Assembly: GCA_965204925.1 (NCBI GenBank)
Contig: OZ242021.1
Coordinates: forward strand, 744,001 to 808,000
DNA: 64,000 bases
DNA from: G963663315 sp965204925
GTDB taxonomy: Bacteria; Pseudomonadota; Gammaproteobacteria; Arenicellales; Poriferihabitantaceae
Direction of reading: 5' to 3'
Both the position numbers and the translations under genes were made by a program. This document shows, piece by piece, positions 1 to 8,178 of this stretch. The stretch's first letter is position 1; every line of letters starts with the position of its first letter. The notes beneath the pieces are model-generated. The model was not told where the DNA came from, did not search any database, and worked only from the letters and a program-made list of their open reading frames with translations.

Positions 1-1517
1 AGATGCACGCCGATGCGGCGCGCGCGGCGGCGGTGGCGGCGATGACTGCTTATCAGGAGGCCAAGGCGGAATACGACAAGGCGAAAGCCACGGGCGCCAC
101 AGAGACGGCGGCGGTCACGGCCAGAATCGCGGCCGAGATGGCGAAGACGGAGGCTGAGGCGCAGGCGAAGATAGCCAAAGACAAGGCCGCCGAGGCGGTG
201 AAGGTTGCCGCCATGGAGCTTGGGTTCTCCGGCGGGGCTTACCGCCTCGGCGACGCCTCGATCACACCAGGCGCGCCGCCGGTCACGCGGACGGCGAATG
301 GAGTCGAGCGCAAGACCGGCTTCGTCGCGTTCTATAACTTTAAGAACAACTCTGTGAGAAGAATTCATAGACCGGCGATCCAAAGCGGCAGCGGGCAGCG
401 CGCGCAGCCATCTATCTTGCTGCGGAGGGCTCCGGGGGCGACGGTTAATGCGGAGTTTTACGCTGGCAACAGCGGCTACCCCGATTATCCGAGGGATCTC
501 CAATACGGAGCGCAGGTGGTCTTTGATTCGGACGATGACAAGACCCGCCTGTTTCTCTTCGACAAGTATATTGGCGAAACAACGATCAGCGGCGCCTACC
601 GCGACCTCGGTACTGACCAGACGGCTACGGCGACCGCGGCCAACCCCCATGGCGAGGTCGATCATGACAACAACGCCGACACTCCCAAATTGAAGATCCT
701 GCGCGCAAGCGGCGAGTTCCGCTTGGCCAGCGGCTCCGGGGCGCTGACCGAAAGCAATGTCCATCAGGCCGATGTCGGCTTTGGGCTGGCTAATCACAAC
801 TGGAGAGAGCAGGACGGCATCTACTACTATGAGAGTGGCGGTACGAAGACGTGGCTGAGGCGGAAGAAGACCGAGACCTCGAATCAAGGCGTCGTCACGA
901 TCACCTATGACAAGATCACCGTGTATGAGAATGTGACGCGGTTCCCGATTACGGTAGCCTATGATCACATGAACTACGGCCAGTGGGTTCCGTTGAAGGA
1001 GGACGGCGATAGCAGCGCCGCTTTGGGCATCGGGTTTGTCCGTCTCCTGGACGGCCAGAGCATGACCTCGGCCGCTTTCATGGAGGGCAATCGCCTCGGC
1101 AGCGCCACCTACGCTGGTCATTTTGTCGGCCACAGCCGTGCCCAGAACGCGCAGGGCGAGGGCGAGGTCGGCCTTTTCGAGGGCACTGCGAAGATCACGG
1201 CGGATTTCGCGAAGGACTCGGTCAATATCGACCTGTACGGCGGTGCGGGCTCCAGTGATTCGGTGACCATTGTATTTCAGGGGGATATCGACGGCAACAC
1301 ATTCGCTGGCGACAAGGTCACCGTGAATGACGGGCCGTCATGGTTCAAGGTGAAGACGACCGCCAGCGGCGGGGCGTTCACGGGCGGTTTCAACGGCGCC
1401 TTCTTCGGCCCGAATGCGGAAGAGGCTGGCGGTGTATTCGACTTCACCTCGGCGGGCAAGAAGGACGGCGAGTTTCGCGGCGCCTTCGGCGGCCGGAGAA
1501 CGGGAACGGAGAAATAA
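1..1517 (+). CDS. TbpB-like surface lipoprotein, 5' end outside window
   Basis: The reading frame is open from the left edge, so the start, signal peptide and lipobox lie upstream. The first ~75 visible residues are Ala/Lys/Glu-rich and look like a helical coiled-coil stalk. The rest resembles a TbpB/transferrin-binding-like beta-barrel lipoprotein domain: Gly-rich strands ending in the family signature GPNAEEAGGVF followed by GAFGG about 20 residues later. It is a clear paralogue of the lipoprotein at 43202-44947: the stalk motif MHADAAR, the AEYDKAKA segment and the C-terminal barrel signature all match in order. Family knowledge places such proteins on the outer surface, often exported by a Slam translocon and sometimes binding host metal proteins; no Slam gene is visible here. 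Ligand unknown. The ATG at 3 is internal, because the paralogue continues upstream of the matching Met. Confidence 0.75.
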   Translation, partial: MHADAARAAAVAAMTAYQEAKAEYDKAKATGATETAAVTARIAAEMAKTEAEAQAKIAKDKAAEAVKVAAMELGFSGGAYRLGDASITPGAPPVTRTANGVERKTGFVAFYNFKNNSVRRIHRPAIQSGSGQRAQPSILLRRAPGATVNAEFYAGNSGYPDYPRDLQYGAQVVFDSDDDKTRLFLFDKYIGETTISGAYRDLGTDQTATATAANPHGEVDHDNNADTPKLKILRASGEFRLASGSGALTESNVHQADVGFGLANHNWREQDGIYYYESGGTKTWLRRKKTETSNQGVVTITYDKITVYENVTRFPITVAYDHMNYGQWVPLKEDGDSSAALGIGFVRLLDGQSMTSAAFMEGNRLGSATYAGHFVGHSRAQNAQGEGEVGLFEGTAKITADFAKDSVNIDLYGGAGSSDSVTIVFQGDIDGNTFAGDKVTVNDGPSWFKVKTTASGGAFTGGFNGAFFGPNAEEAGGVFDFTSAGKKDGEFRGAFGGRRTGTEK

Positions 1518-1541
1518 CAGGCTGCCCGGCCCCGGCAACCG

Positions 1542-1573
1542 CAGCGTCCGCTCTTCTTGCGGGGCGGACGCTG
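1542..1573 (+). terminator. Hairpin after the TbpB-like lipoprotein gene
   Basis: A perfect 10-bp stem, CAGCGTCCGC (1542-1551) with GCGGACGCTG (1564-1573), around a 12-nt loop and followed by TTTCCC. It lies 24 bp after the stop codon. The paralogous gene at 43202-44947 has a comparable hairpin in the same place. The weak T tract makes it a probable rather than certain intrinsic terminator. Confidence 0.55.
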
Positions 1574-1662
1574 TTTCCCTTCATGTTCCGCGCGGATTCT
1601 GTCCGGGTTCAGAAACAAGTGATATTTTTTGGTATAGTCAGGAACTTTGCCGAAAAACGGAC

Positions 1663-2916
1663 ATGGACTACTTCGACTATCGCAATGGGGTTTTGTGCGC
1701 CGAGGGGGTGGATGTGGCGAAGATTGCCGGGGAAGTCGGTACACCGTGCTATCTCTATTCCCGCGCAACGCTGGAAAAACACTGGCATGCGTTCAATGAC
1801 GCATTTGACGGCTATCCCCACCAGATTTGCTACGCAGTAAAGGCGAACGATAATCTGGCCGTTCTCAACCTGCTGGTCCGCCTCGGCTCGGGCTTTGACA
1901 TCGTATCGGGCGGGGAGTTGTTGAAAGTAATGCGGGCGGGGGGTGACCCGGCGCTCGTGATTTTTTCCGGTGTATGCAAACAGGATTGGGAAATCCGCCT
2001 GGCGCTTGAATCGGGGGTTGAGCGCTTCAATGTCGAGTCTTGCAGCGAGGTGAGCCACATCAGCCGTATTGCCGGCGAACTCGGCAGGGTTGCGAAAATC
2101 TCGGTGCGCATCAACCCCGATGTCGATGCGAAAACCCATCCGTATATCTCGACCGGTTTGCGTAATAACAAGTTCGGACTGGCGCCGGATCAGGCCCTGA
2201 CTATCTATCGGGAGGTGGCGCAAGACCCGAATCTCGACATTCATGGCGTGGCCTGCCATATTGGTTCCCAGCTTACCGAGTTGTCTCCTTGCCGCGATGC
2301 CCTGGAACGGGTATTGCACTTCGTGGAGCGGTTATCCGCTCATGGCATTGAGCTTGCGCAGATTGATTGTGGCGGGGGTCTCGGAGTGCGCTATTTCGAT
2401 GAGCAACCGCCCGCCCCGGCGCAGTACGGGAAAATGATAGTCGATCAGGTACGCCGCCTTAGGAAGCGGATGCACATTGTAATCGAGCCGGGGCGGGCGA
2501 TTATGGCGAATGCCGGCATATTGCTGACCCGCGTGCATTATCTGAAAAAGGGAGAAATCTCGAATTTTTGCGTGGTCGATGCGGCCATGAACGACCTGAT
2601 CCGCCCCTCCCTGTATCAGGCGCGTCATCAGATCATTGAGGCCAGGAAGAATCCCGACATACGACCCGAAGTTTATGATGTGGTGGGCCCGGTCTGTGAA
2701 AGCAGTGATTTCCTCGGCAAGGGCCGCACCCTGCGGGTCGCGAAGAATGACCTGCTGGCGGTCAGGACTTGCGGCGCTTATTGTTCGGTCATGAGTTCGA
2801 ATTACAACTCACGCCCACGCCCCGCGGAAGTCATGGTTGATGGCAGTCAATATCACACGATCAAGCCGAGGCAAGAGCTGGCATCGCTTTATGCCGGCGA
2901 ACAACTACTGCCCTGA
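1663..2916 (+). CDS. lysA: Diaminopimelate decarboxylase
   Basis: PLP enzyme of fold type III (alanine racemase-like barrel plus C-terminal beta domain) that converts meso-diaminopimelate to L-lysine, the last step of lysine synthesis. Visible landmarks in order: the PLP lysine in YAVKAND near residue 61, the HIGSQL strand, the phosphate-binding GGGLGVRY, EPGRAI, and the substrate-side CESSDFLG and CGAYC motifs. At 417 residues it has the normal length. The ATG at 1663 was chosen because an upstream in-frame extension only covers the preceding intergenic region and the family starts here. A TATAGT hexamer at 1633-1638 could be a -10 box. The gene ends tail to tail with the minus-strand 5'-nucleotidase, overlapping it by 12 bp. 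Confidence 0.95.
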   Translation: MDYFDYRNGVLCAEGVDVAKIAGEVGTPCYLYSRATLEKHWHAFNDAFDGYPHQICYAVKANDNLAVLNLLVRLGSGFDIVSGGELLKVMRAGGDPALVIFSGVCKQDWEIRLALESGVERFNVESCSEVSHISRIAGELGRVAKISVRINPDVDAKTHPYISTGLRNNKFGLAPDQALTIYREVAQDPNLDIHGVACHIGSQLTELSPCRDALERVLHFVERLSAHGIELAQIDCGGGLGVRYFDEQPPAPAQYGKMIVDQVRRLRKRMHIVIEPGRAIMANAGILLTRVHYLKKGEISNFCVVDAAMNDLIRPSLYQARHQIIEARKNPDIRPEVYDVVGPVCESSDFLGKGRTLRVAKNDLLAVRTCGAYCSVMSSNYNSRPRPAEVMVDGSQYHTIKPRQELASLYAGEQLLP

Positions 2917-3852
2917 TCGGTCTGCCGGTCCAGTGATTGGCAATATCGTCTGGCGGTTGGTGACGCCGCTTGGCACATGCCCGGTCGGGACATATTTGCT
3001 GGCTGATTCACAGTTATCGAACTGATCATCAAAGAAAATGTCGGCGCCAAAGGTTTTCAGGAATTCGGCCTTGTCCATACCACCGAGAAAATAGCTCTCG
3101 TCGACCCGCACCTCCCACGCGCGCAGCGTCCTGATCACACGCTCATGGCAAGGGGCGGCGCGGGTAGTTATCAGGGCCGTGCGTATCGGCGATTCGTCAT
3201 AGTTATAATTGCGCTGAATCTGGTGCAGGGCCGAAAGGAATTTTCGGAAAGGGCCGCCAGGCAACGGATTGTTGGCAGCCCGCTTCTCGTTTTCCGTGAA
3301 TCCGCGCAACCCTTTTTCCTGAAAAATCCGCTCCGCCTCATCGGAGAAAATAACGGCGTCTCCATCAAAGGCGATCCTCAGCTGACCGCTATCGGACGGG
3401 CCCACCCGCGATGGTAATACGGTAGCGGCCGCATGGCCGGCGTCCAGCGCCTTGCCGACATCCGACGGATCGGCCGACAGAAACAAATCGGCGCCGAATG
3501 CCTCGGCATACGGATAAGCCGTACTCCCCCCGGTAAACGCAGCGCGGGTTATATGCAACTTGTAATGCTGGATCGAATTGAATATACGCAGACCGGTATC
3601 AGCGCTGTTTCTCGATACCAGAACAATTTCTACATGCGGGGCGTTCTTGTCGACAGTACGGTTCAGGGCGAGAAATTTCTGGACCATGGGGAAGGCGATG
3701 CCCGGCTCCAGTTCTTCCGCTTCATGCTTGATCTGGTATTTGCAATAGGCGTCAATTCCTTCGTTTTCAAAAACTTCGTGGCTGCGGGACATATCGAACA
3801 GGGCCCTCGAAGAGATTGCGACTACCAGGGTTTTCTCGAATGTCTGTTTCAT
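2905..3852 (-). CDS. 5'-nucleotidase, PF06189 family
   Basis: A 315-residue protein closely matching bacterial relatives of cytosolic 5'-nucleotidase I, which dephosphorylate nucleoside 5'-monophosphates. Recognisable blocks: KTLVVAISSRALFD near the N-terminus, SRNSADTGLR, HAAATVLPSR, AFDGDAVIFSDE, GGPFRKFL, and the C-terminal FGADIFFDDQ acidic motif followed by GHVPSGV. The start at 3852 shares an ATGA with the aroE stop, so the two genes are translationally coupled. It is the last gene of the long minus-strand run that begins with dsrA, though there is no known link between this enzyme and sulfur oxidation. Substrate preference cannot be read from the sequence. Confidence 0.85.
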   Translation of the reverse strand: MKQTFEKTLVVAISSRALFDMSRSHEVFENEGIDAYCKYQIKHEAEELEPGIAFPMVQKFLALNRTVDKNAPHVEIVLVSRNSADTGLRIFNSIQHYKLHITRAAFTGGSTAYPYAEAFGADLFLSADPSDVGKALDAGHAAATVLPSRVGPSDSGQLRIAFDGDAVIFSDEAERIFQEKGLRGFTENEKRAANNPLPGGPFRKFLSALHQIQRNYNYDESPIRTALITTRAAPCHERVIRTLRAWEVRVDESYFLGGMDKAEFLKTFGADIFFDDQFDNCESASKYVPTGHVPSGVTNRQTILPITGPADRSGQ

Positions 3853-4736
3853 CGTCCGCTCGCCCGATGTTTCCGAATGGCGCGCATAACAGGCCCCGTA
3901 TCGGGGCGCTTGCCATGCCATATGAAGAATGATTGGGCAGCCTGTTCGACCAGCATCCCCAGACCGTCATGGGCTTGACCGGCGCCTTCGGACAACGCCC
4001 ATTTCATGAAAACGGTCGGCTCCGGGGAATACACCATATCATAAACGACTGTGCCCGAATCGATACATGCCGCGCTGATTCCGGGCAGCGCTCCGGCGAG
4101 ACTGGCTGCGGTGCCGTTGATAATCAGATCATAGCGTGGCCGGTCACAATCCTCGAAGCGGCAGCTTGCCAGCGCAACGCCGCGACTGTCCGCATATTCG
4201 GAAAATATTTCTACCAGATCGCCGGCTTTGGTAAAGGTACGGTTAACAACCATGAGCGAAGCGGGATGACATTCAAGCAGTGGACCGAGGACGCCGCGCA
4301 CAGCCCCGCCAGCGCCAATGACCAGCAGATTTTTATTGTTCAGCGAAATACCGAGGTTGCTCTCGATATCCGCCACCAGCCCCGCTCCATCGGTATTGTC
4401 ACCATCGATCTTCCTCGTCCTTTCCAGGCTCAGGGTGTTCACGGCGCGGGCAAGATCCGCTCTTGGTGACAGGCTGTGCCCGTTCTGGCCGCACAACCTC
4501 CAGGCTGCAACCTTGTAAGGGATCGTGACATTGAGTCCGGCGCCGCCGTGGGCGCAGAAATGGCTCACCGCCTGCTCGAAACCGCCGCTATCCACCTGTA
4601 TGCGGTCATAGCTGAGTGATATTCCGACTTGCCGGGCGAACAGAGCGTGTATCCGCGGCGACTGGCTGTGCGCAACCGGATTCCCCATAACGGCAAAAGC
4701 GGAAGATTTCCTCCGGAAGTCGAACAGGTCGGTCAT
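3849..4736 (-). CDS. aroE: Shikimate dehydrogenase
   Basis: NADPH-dependent reduction of 3-dehydroshikimate to shikimate. The N-terminal substrate domain shows GNPVAHSQSPRIH and LNVTIPYK (catalytic Lys), then GDNTDGAG; the Rossmann domain has GAGGAVRGV and NRT for NADP binding; DGLGMLVEQAA closes the C-terminus. It is 295 residues, slightly longer than usual (about 270) because of the N-terminal MTDLFDFRRKSS stretch. It starts 39 bp downstream of the thiamine-pyrophosphokinase-like gene and overlaps the nucleotidase by 4 bp. An aro gene at the tail of a dsr run is unusual, and it may have its own promoter within the upstream gene. Confidence 0.93.
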   Translation of the reverse strand: MTDLFDFRRKSSAFAVMGNPVAHSQSPRIHALFARQVGISLSYDRIQVDSGGFEQAVSHFCAHGGAGLNVTIPYKVAAWRLCGQNGHSLSPRADLARAVNTLSLERTRKIDGDNTDGAGLVADIESNLGISLNNKNLLVIGAGGAVRGVLGPLLECHPASLMVVNRTFTKAGDLVEIFSEYADSRGVALASCRFEDCDRPRYDLIINGTAASLAGALPGISAACIDSGTVVYDMVYSPEPTVFMKWALSEGAGQAHDGLGMLVEQAAQSFFIWHGKRPDTGPVMRAIRKHRASGR

Positions 4737-4775
4737 AACAAATATCGGCGCATAACAACACAGACAGCGTATCGG

Positions 4776-5378
4776 CTAATCCAGTTCCTCAAAAAAGACA
4801 AAAACCGGGTGAGAACACTCCAGTTGTATCGTACCGCTTCCGATATTACTCAAACCCAGCGAGATCAGTGGTTTGAACAGCGTCGGCTCGGAACATGGAT
4901 ACAGACAATCGCCCTGCATCCTGACGCGGCTTTCCTGCAGCGCCCCGAGGCTGAAACCGCCATGACGACAGAAACTCCAGCATCCTGCGGAATAGGCCGC
5001 CACCTCGTCATCGAACAAAGCCCGCGCCGGCGCGGCCGTTGCCAGAAACCGGTGTACCTCACCGAAATTGAACACCTCATGATCACGTCTCCCTCCGAGA
5101 AACCCGAGCAGACGGATATCGGAAAACCCTTGCGGGATATTGGCAAGGACAAATGCCAGATCAGAGAAATCCTTGTCTCGGTCCAGCAATACATCCAGCT
5201 CGCCATCGAAAGAATCCCCGTCTCCGACAGCTATACCCTGGCCGGATTTACGGCAGCGGGCGCCCCCATCGACAAATATGACCGGCTCTCTGAAAGACGT
5301 CAACGGGTCACAAAACGGCCCGGCCAGAGTCAGGGTCTGCTGACATTCAAAGCAACCCAGATAGCGCTTGATCGACAT
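4776..5378 (-). CDS. Thiamine pyrophosphokinase-like protein
   Basis: About 200 residues. The N-terminal half carries the COG1564/TPK pattern in the right order: VIFVDGGA, GDGDSFDGELD, a KDFSDLAFVL block (family: KD.TD), then GFLGGRRDHEVFNFGEV. These are the ATP- and thiamine-binding positions of thiamine diphosphokinase, which makes ThDP from thiamine and ATP. The C-terminal half is more divergent but could form the usual beta-sandwich. The start at 5378 (MSIKRYLG) is 16 bp after the response regulator stop, suggesting one transcript. It may be a true thiamine kinase or a repurposed relative; no other thiamine gene or TPP riboswitch is nearby. Confidence 0.7.
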   Translation of the reverse strand: MSIKRYLGCFECQQTLTLAGPFCDPLTSFREPVIFVDGGARCRKSGQGIAVGDGDSFDGELDVLLDRDKDFSDLAFVLANIPQGFSDIRLLGFLGGRRDHEVFNFGEVHRFLATAAPARALFDDEVAAYSAGCWSFCRHGGFSLGALQESRVRMQGDCLYPCSEPTLFKPLISLGLSNIGSGTIQLECSHPVFVFFEELD

Positions 5379-5394
5379 CAACGCACCAGCGCAC

Positions 5395-6036
5395 TCAGTC
5401 CAGTCCCTCTTCCACTGCAATGACGGCGGCCCCTACCCTGGAATGGACATTGAGTTTCCTGAGAATGGATTTGACATGAAGTTTGACCGTGCCGTCGGTA
5501 ATGCCGAGGTCCCTGGCAATGGTTTTATTGCTCCAGCCTTTCGTAATGTCCCGCAATACGTCTATCTCTCTTGCAGTCAATACATCGCGTACCGAGCGGG
5601 AGACGGACGCAGCGTCGGCAGTTGCCTTTTTCTGCACGGCGCTGGCCAGCGCCCCGGTCAGACCCGGAGCGATAATGGTTTTGCCATCCAGTACATCTTT
5701 CAACGATTTGACCAGATCATCCGGGTCCATGTCCTTCAGCAAATAACCACGGACACCCAGACGCAGGGATTCAATGAGGTCTTTTTCCTCGTTGGAAGTC
5801 GATAACATGACGACAGGGGCGCTGATGCCGGCCTTACCTATCCACTCAAGAACTTCATGTCCGCTCATATCCGGCATGATCAGGTCAAGCAGAATGATTT
5901 CAAACTTCTCGCGGGCCAGCAATTCTATACCGCTCTTGCCGTCTTTGGCTTCAATGACATCAATTTTTCTGCGCTCCAGCAGGCTTTTCAGCCCCGCCCG
6001 AAACAACGTGTGGTCATCAATTACAAGCAGCTTCAT
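5395..6036 (-). CDS. NarL/FixJ-type response regulator
   Basis: A 213-residue regulator with an N-terminal receiver domain (VIDDHTLFRAG, phospho-acceptor Asp in ILLDLIMPD, Thr/Ser switch in MLSTSN, Lys in LLKDMD) and a C-terminal LuxR-type HTH (LTAREIDVLRDITKG, NKTIARDLGITDGTVKLHV). The start at 6036 (MKLLVIDDH) lies inside the last 20 bp of the kinase gene, so the two are almost certainly translated together and form a cognate pair. Position after dsrN, with no gap large enough for a promoter, indicates cotranscription with the dsr genes. Targets are unknown; the dsr promoter at 17584-17791 is the obvious candidate. Confidence 0.93.
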   Translation of the reverse strand: MKLLVIDDHTLFRAGLKSLLERRKIDVIEAKDGKSGIELLAREKFEIILLDLIMPDMSGHEVLEWIGKAGISAPVVMLSTSNEEKDLIESLRLGVRGYLLKDMDPDDLVKSLKDVLDGKTIIAPGLTGALASAVQKKATADAASVSRSVRDVLTAREIDVLRDITKGWSNKTIARDLGITDGTVKLHVKSILRKLNVHSRVGAAVIAVEEGLD

Positions 6037-6694
6037 TGCAATTTCTCTGCTGCGGAAAGGCAAGGCGGATTCGGGCACCCTCGCCGGGAGCGCTGTCAAT
6101 GTCCAGTTCACCGCCAATTCCGGCAGCCCGCTCCTGCATGATTTTCAATCCGAAATGCCCATCCCTGCTGTCCTCCGGCAATACTGGGTCAAAACCACAT
6201 CCATCATCCTCGATCAAGAGATGGTAGCGCCCCGCTTCGACATACAGCATGACGCGAACGAGATCGGCTTCGGCGTGTTTACGGATATTCGCCGCAGCTT
6301 CCTCGGCGATACGAATCACCTGGAATGTCACAGCGGGAGGAAATTCAATATCTCCCAGCCGGTTCTGGAAAACCGCGTTCAAACCGGCCTCCCCCCGAAG
6401 TTTCCGAATGATGTTTTCCATAGCCGGGAGCAGGTTGCTTTCTTCCATAGGCGCCCGAAAGCGATTGATCAACGCGCGTAGCTCCGTATTCGCAACCTCC
6501 ACGTTATTTTCCACTATTTCCAGCAACTCGTAAATTTCACACTCGTCTCCGCCCTGTATGGCATGGTCAAGATTACGAATGTAGTAACGGACGCTGGCCA
6601 GTGTCTGCGCCAGGGAATCATGCAACTCGCAGGCAAGCCAGGCTCTCTCCGGAATGCGGGACTGTTGAATGGATTTTTCCTGATCGGAAAGCAT
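6017..6694 (-). CDS. NarX/DegS-type histidine kinase without sensor domain
   Basis: A short kinase of the HisKA_3 class. The dimerisation/phosphoacceptor helix contains ACELHDSLAQTLAS (phospho-His in LHDSLAQ), and the HATPase_c domain shows AEEAAANIRKHA (N box), EDDGCGF (G1) and GHFGLKIMQERA (G2). No transmembrane segment, PAS or GAF domain precedes the H box: only about 25 residues. The chosen start at 6694 lies 2 bp after the dsrN stop; a longer in-frame start at 6811 overlaps dsrN and adds no recognisable domain. The kinase must therefore sense a cytoplasmic cue through a partner or through its own core, or be driven by another protein. Confidence 0.88.
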   Translation of the reverse strand: MLSDQEKSIQQSRIPERAWLACELHDSLAQTLASVRYYIRNLDHAIQGGDECEIYELLEIVENNVEVANTELRALINRFRAPMEESNLLPAMENIIRKLRGEAGLNAVFQNRLGDIEFPPAVTFQVIRIAEEAAANIRKHAEADLVRVMLYVEAGRYHLLIEDDGCGFDPVLPEDSRDGHFGLKIMQERAAGIGGELDIDSAPGEGARIRLAFPQQRNCNEAACN

Positions 6695-6696
6695 GA

Positions 6697-8166
6697 TCAA
6701 TTCGGCGCTCCTGTCTGCGGATGCCGGAGAATTATACGCCGATTCGAGGATCGATGACGACCACATCCGGTTCTGCATTGTCTGACAAAATCGACAAACG
6801 GCGATATCCAATCGACCGCTCCCGCCGAGCGCAAATGGGAATAACCGGCCACAACGTTTTTATGGACGATGCCGTCATGCTTGCCGTCCAGTCCCCATCC
6901 GCGCTTGACCGCAAAAGCGAAACGATCGACTTTTCCGATAAATTCAACCCTGGAATAGTGAAACTCATGGGCATGGATCGTCTCACCGGCTGCCGCCAGT
7001 CCGCCCCAGACGGACTCGCCGGTCTCCTGTAATTCTACGTATCCGCGACCCACAGGCTTCTTCTCCATAACTGCGTGCACCGGGAGAGCTCCGACCATTG
7101 CCGTCTGCCGTCCGTTCCATCGTATCGAGTTTCCCAGATACATCAAGCCGCCGCATTCGGCGTAGACCGGGCCGCCGGCGTTGATAAAATGGAGTATGGA
7201 TTGGCGCATGGCCGCGTTGTTACCCAGCGCCTGCGCGTGGACTTCCGGGAACCCCCCTCCGATAAACAACCCGTCCACTCCTTGCGGGATAGCTTCATCT
7301 TCCATTGTACTGAAACGGACGATCTCTGCTCCCTCATCTGCAAATGCGCGAATGTCATCGGCATAGTAGAAACCGAACGCGGCATCTTGCGGTACGCCGA
7401 TGCGCACATCGGAGGACTTGTGTCCTGTCACCCTTGCTGCGGACTTGCCGCACCCGCGCCGCCGAAACACGGGCGGAGACGGGAACAGGCGGTCCACGTC
7501 GACACCGGCTGCAACGACCTCCCGGATCTCCCGGATTCGGCTTTCCATGCGGTCTGTTTCATTAACGGGCGTAAGCCCGAGGTGCCTTTCCCGGATTCGC
7601 AGGCGGTCATCGTTGCCAATGACGCCGGCTACTGTAAAATCGGTATGCGCCTCAACGCTTGACCTCAGTTTCTGTTCGTGTCTGGACCCGGACACCCGAT
7701 TGAGGATGATACCCCGGAAGTCGATATGCGGGTCGAACTGCCGGTATCCGAGCAACAACGGCGCAATCCCGCGGGTCATTCCGGCAGTATCCAATACCAG
7801 TACTACAGGCAATCCCAGCAGTTTCGCCAGCGCCGCATTGCTATTGCGCCCGTCAACAGACACTCCGTCATACAGACCCTTGTTGCCTTCAACGATAACC
7901 CCGTCTGCGGCGCGCGACCGGCGCGCAAAAAAACGCCTGATCTGTGCCGGATTCTGCGTATTGAAATCCAGGTTATAGCAGGGTTTTCCGGCGGCATGAC
8001 CCAACCACAGCGGATCGATGTAGTCCGGCCCCTTCTTGAACGGCTGGATGCGCCGGTTATTGCCGACAAGCGCGGCACAAATGCCGATCGACAAAATCGT
8101 CTTTCCGGAAGACTTGCGGGCGGCGGAGAGATAGAAAGCGGGCCGGGGTTGGCGCTGGCGCTGCAT
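6697..8166 (-). CDS. dsrN: DsrN, siroheme amidase (CobB/cobyrinate a,c-diamide synthase family)
   Basis: A 489-residue glutamine amidotransferase that amidates siroheme to siroamide, the cofactor of DsrAB, according to work on this family. The N-terminal dethiobiotin-synthetase-like domain has a degenerate P-loop at SAARKSSGKT and the PFKKGPDYIDP motif; the C-terminal class I amidotransferase domain has FIGGGFPEVHA, the nucleophile Cys in AECGGLMYLG, and late HEFHYS. It starts 12 bp after dsrP. About 25 residues beyond the family end (after FVDFVRQ) look non-conserved, perhaps because the reading frame was extended towards the kinase gene. Confidence 0.9.
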   Translation of the reverse strand: MQRQRQPRPAFYLSAARKSSGKTILSIGICAALVGNNRRIQPFKKGPDYIDPLWLGHAAGKPCYNLDFNTQNPAQIRRFFARRSRAADGVIVEGNKGLYDGVSVDGRNSNAALAKLLGLPVVLVLDTAGMTRGIAPLLLGYRQFDPHIDFRGIILNRVSGSRHEQKLRSSVEAHTDFTVAGVIGNDDRLRIRERHLGLTPVNETDRMESRIREIREVVAAGVDVDRLFPSPPVFRRRGCGKSAARVTGHKSSDVRIGVPQDAAFGFYYADDIRAFADEGAEIVRFSTMEDEAIPQGVDGLFIGGGFPEVHAQALGNNAAMRQSILHFINAGGPVYAECGGLMYLGNSIRWNGRQTAMVGALPVHAVMEKKPVGRGYVELQETGESVWGGLAAAGETIHAHEFHYSRVEFIGKVDRFAFAVKRGWGLDGKHDGIVHKNVVAGYSHLRSAGAVDWISPFVDFVRQCRTGCGRHRSSNRRIILRHPQTGAPN

Positions 8167-8178
8167 TGTGGCCCGGCA

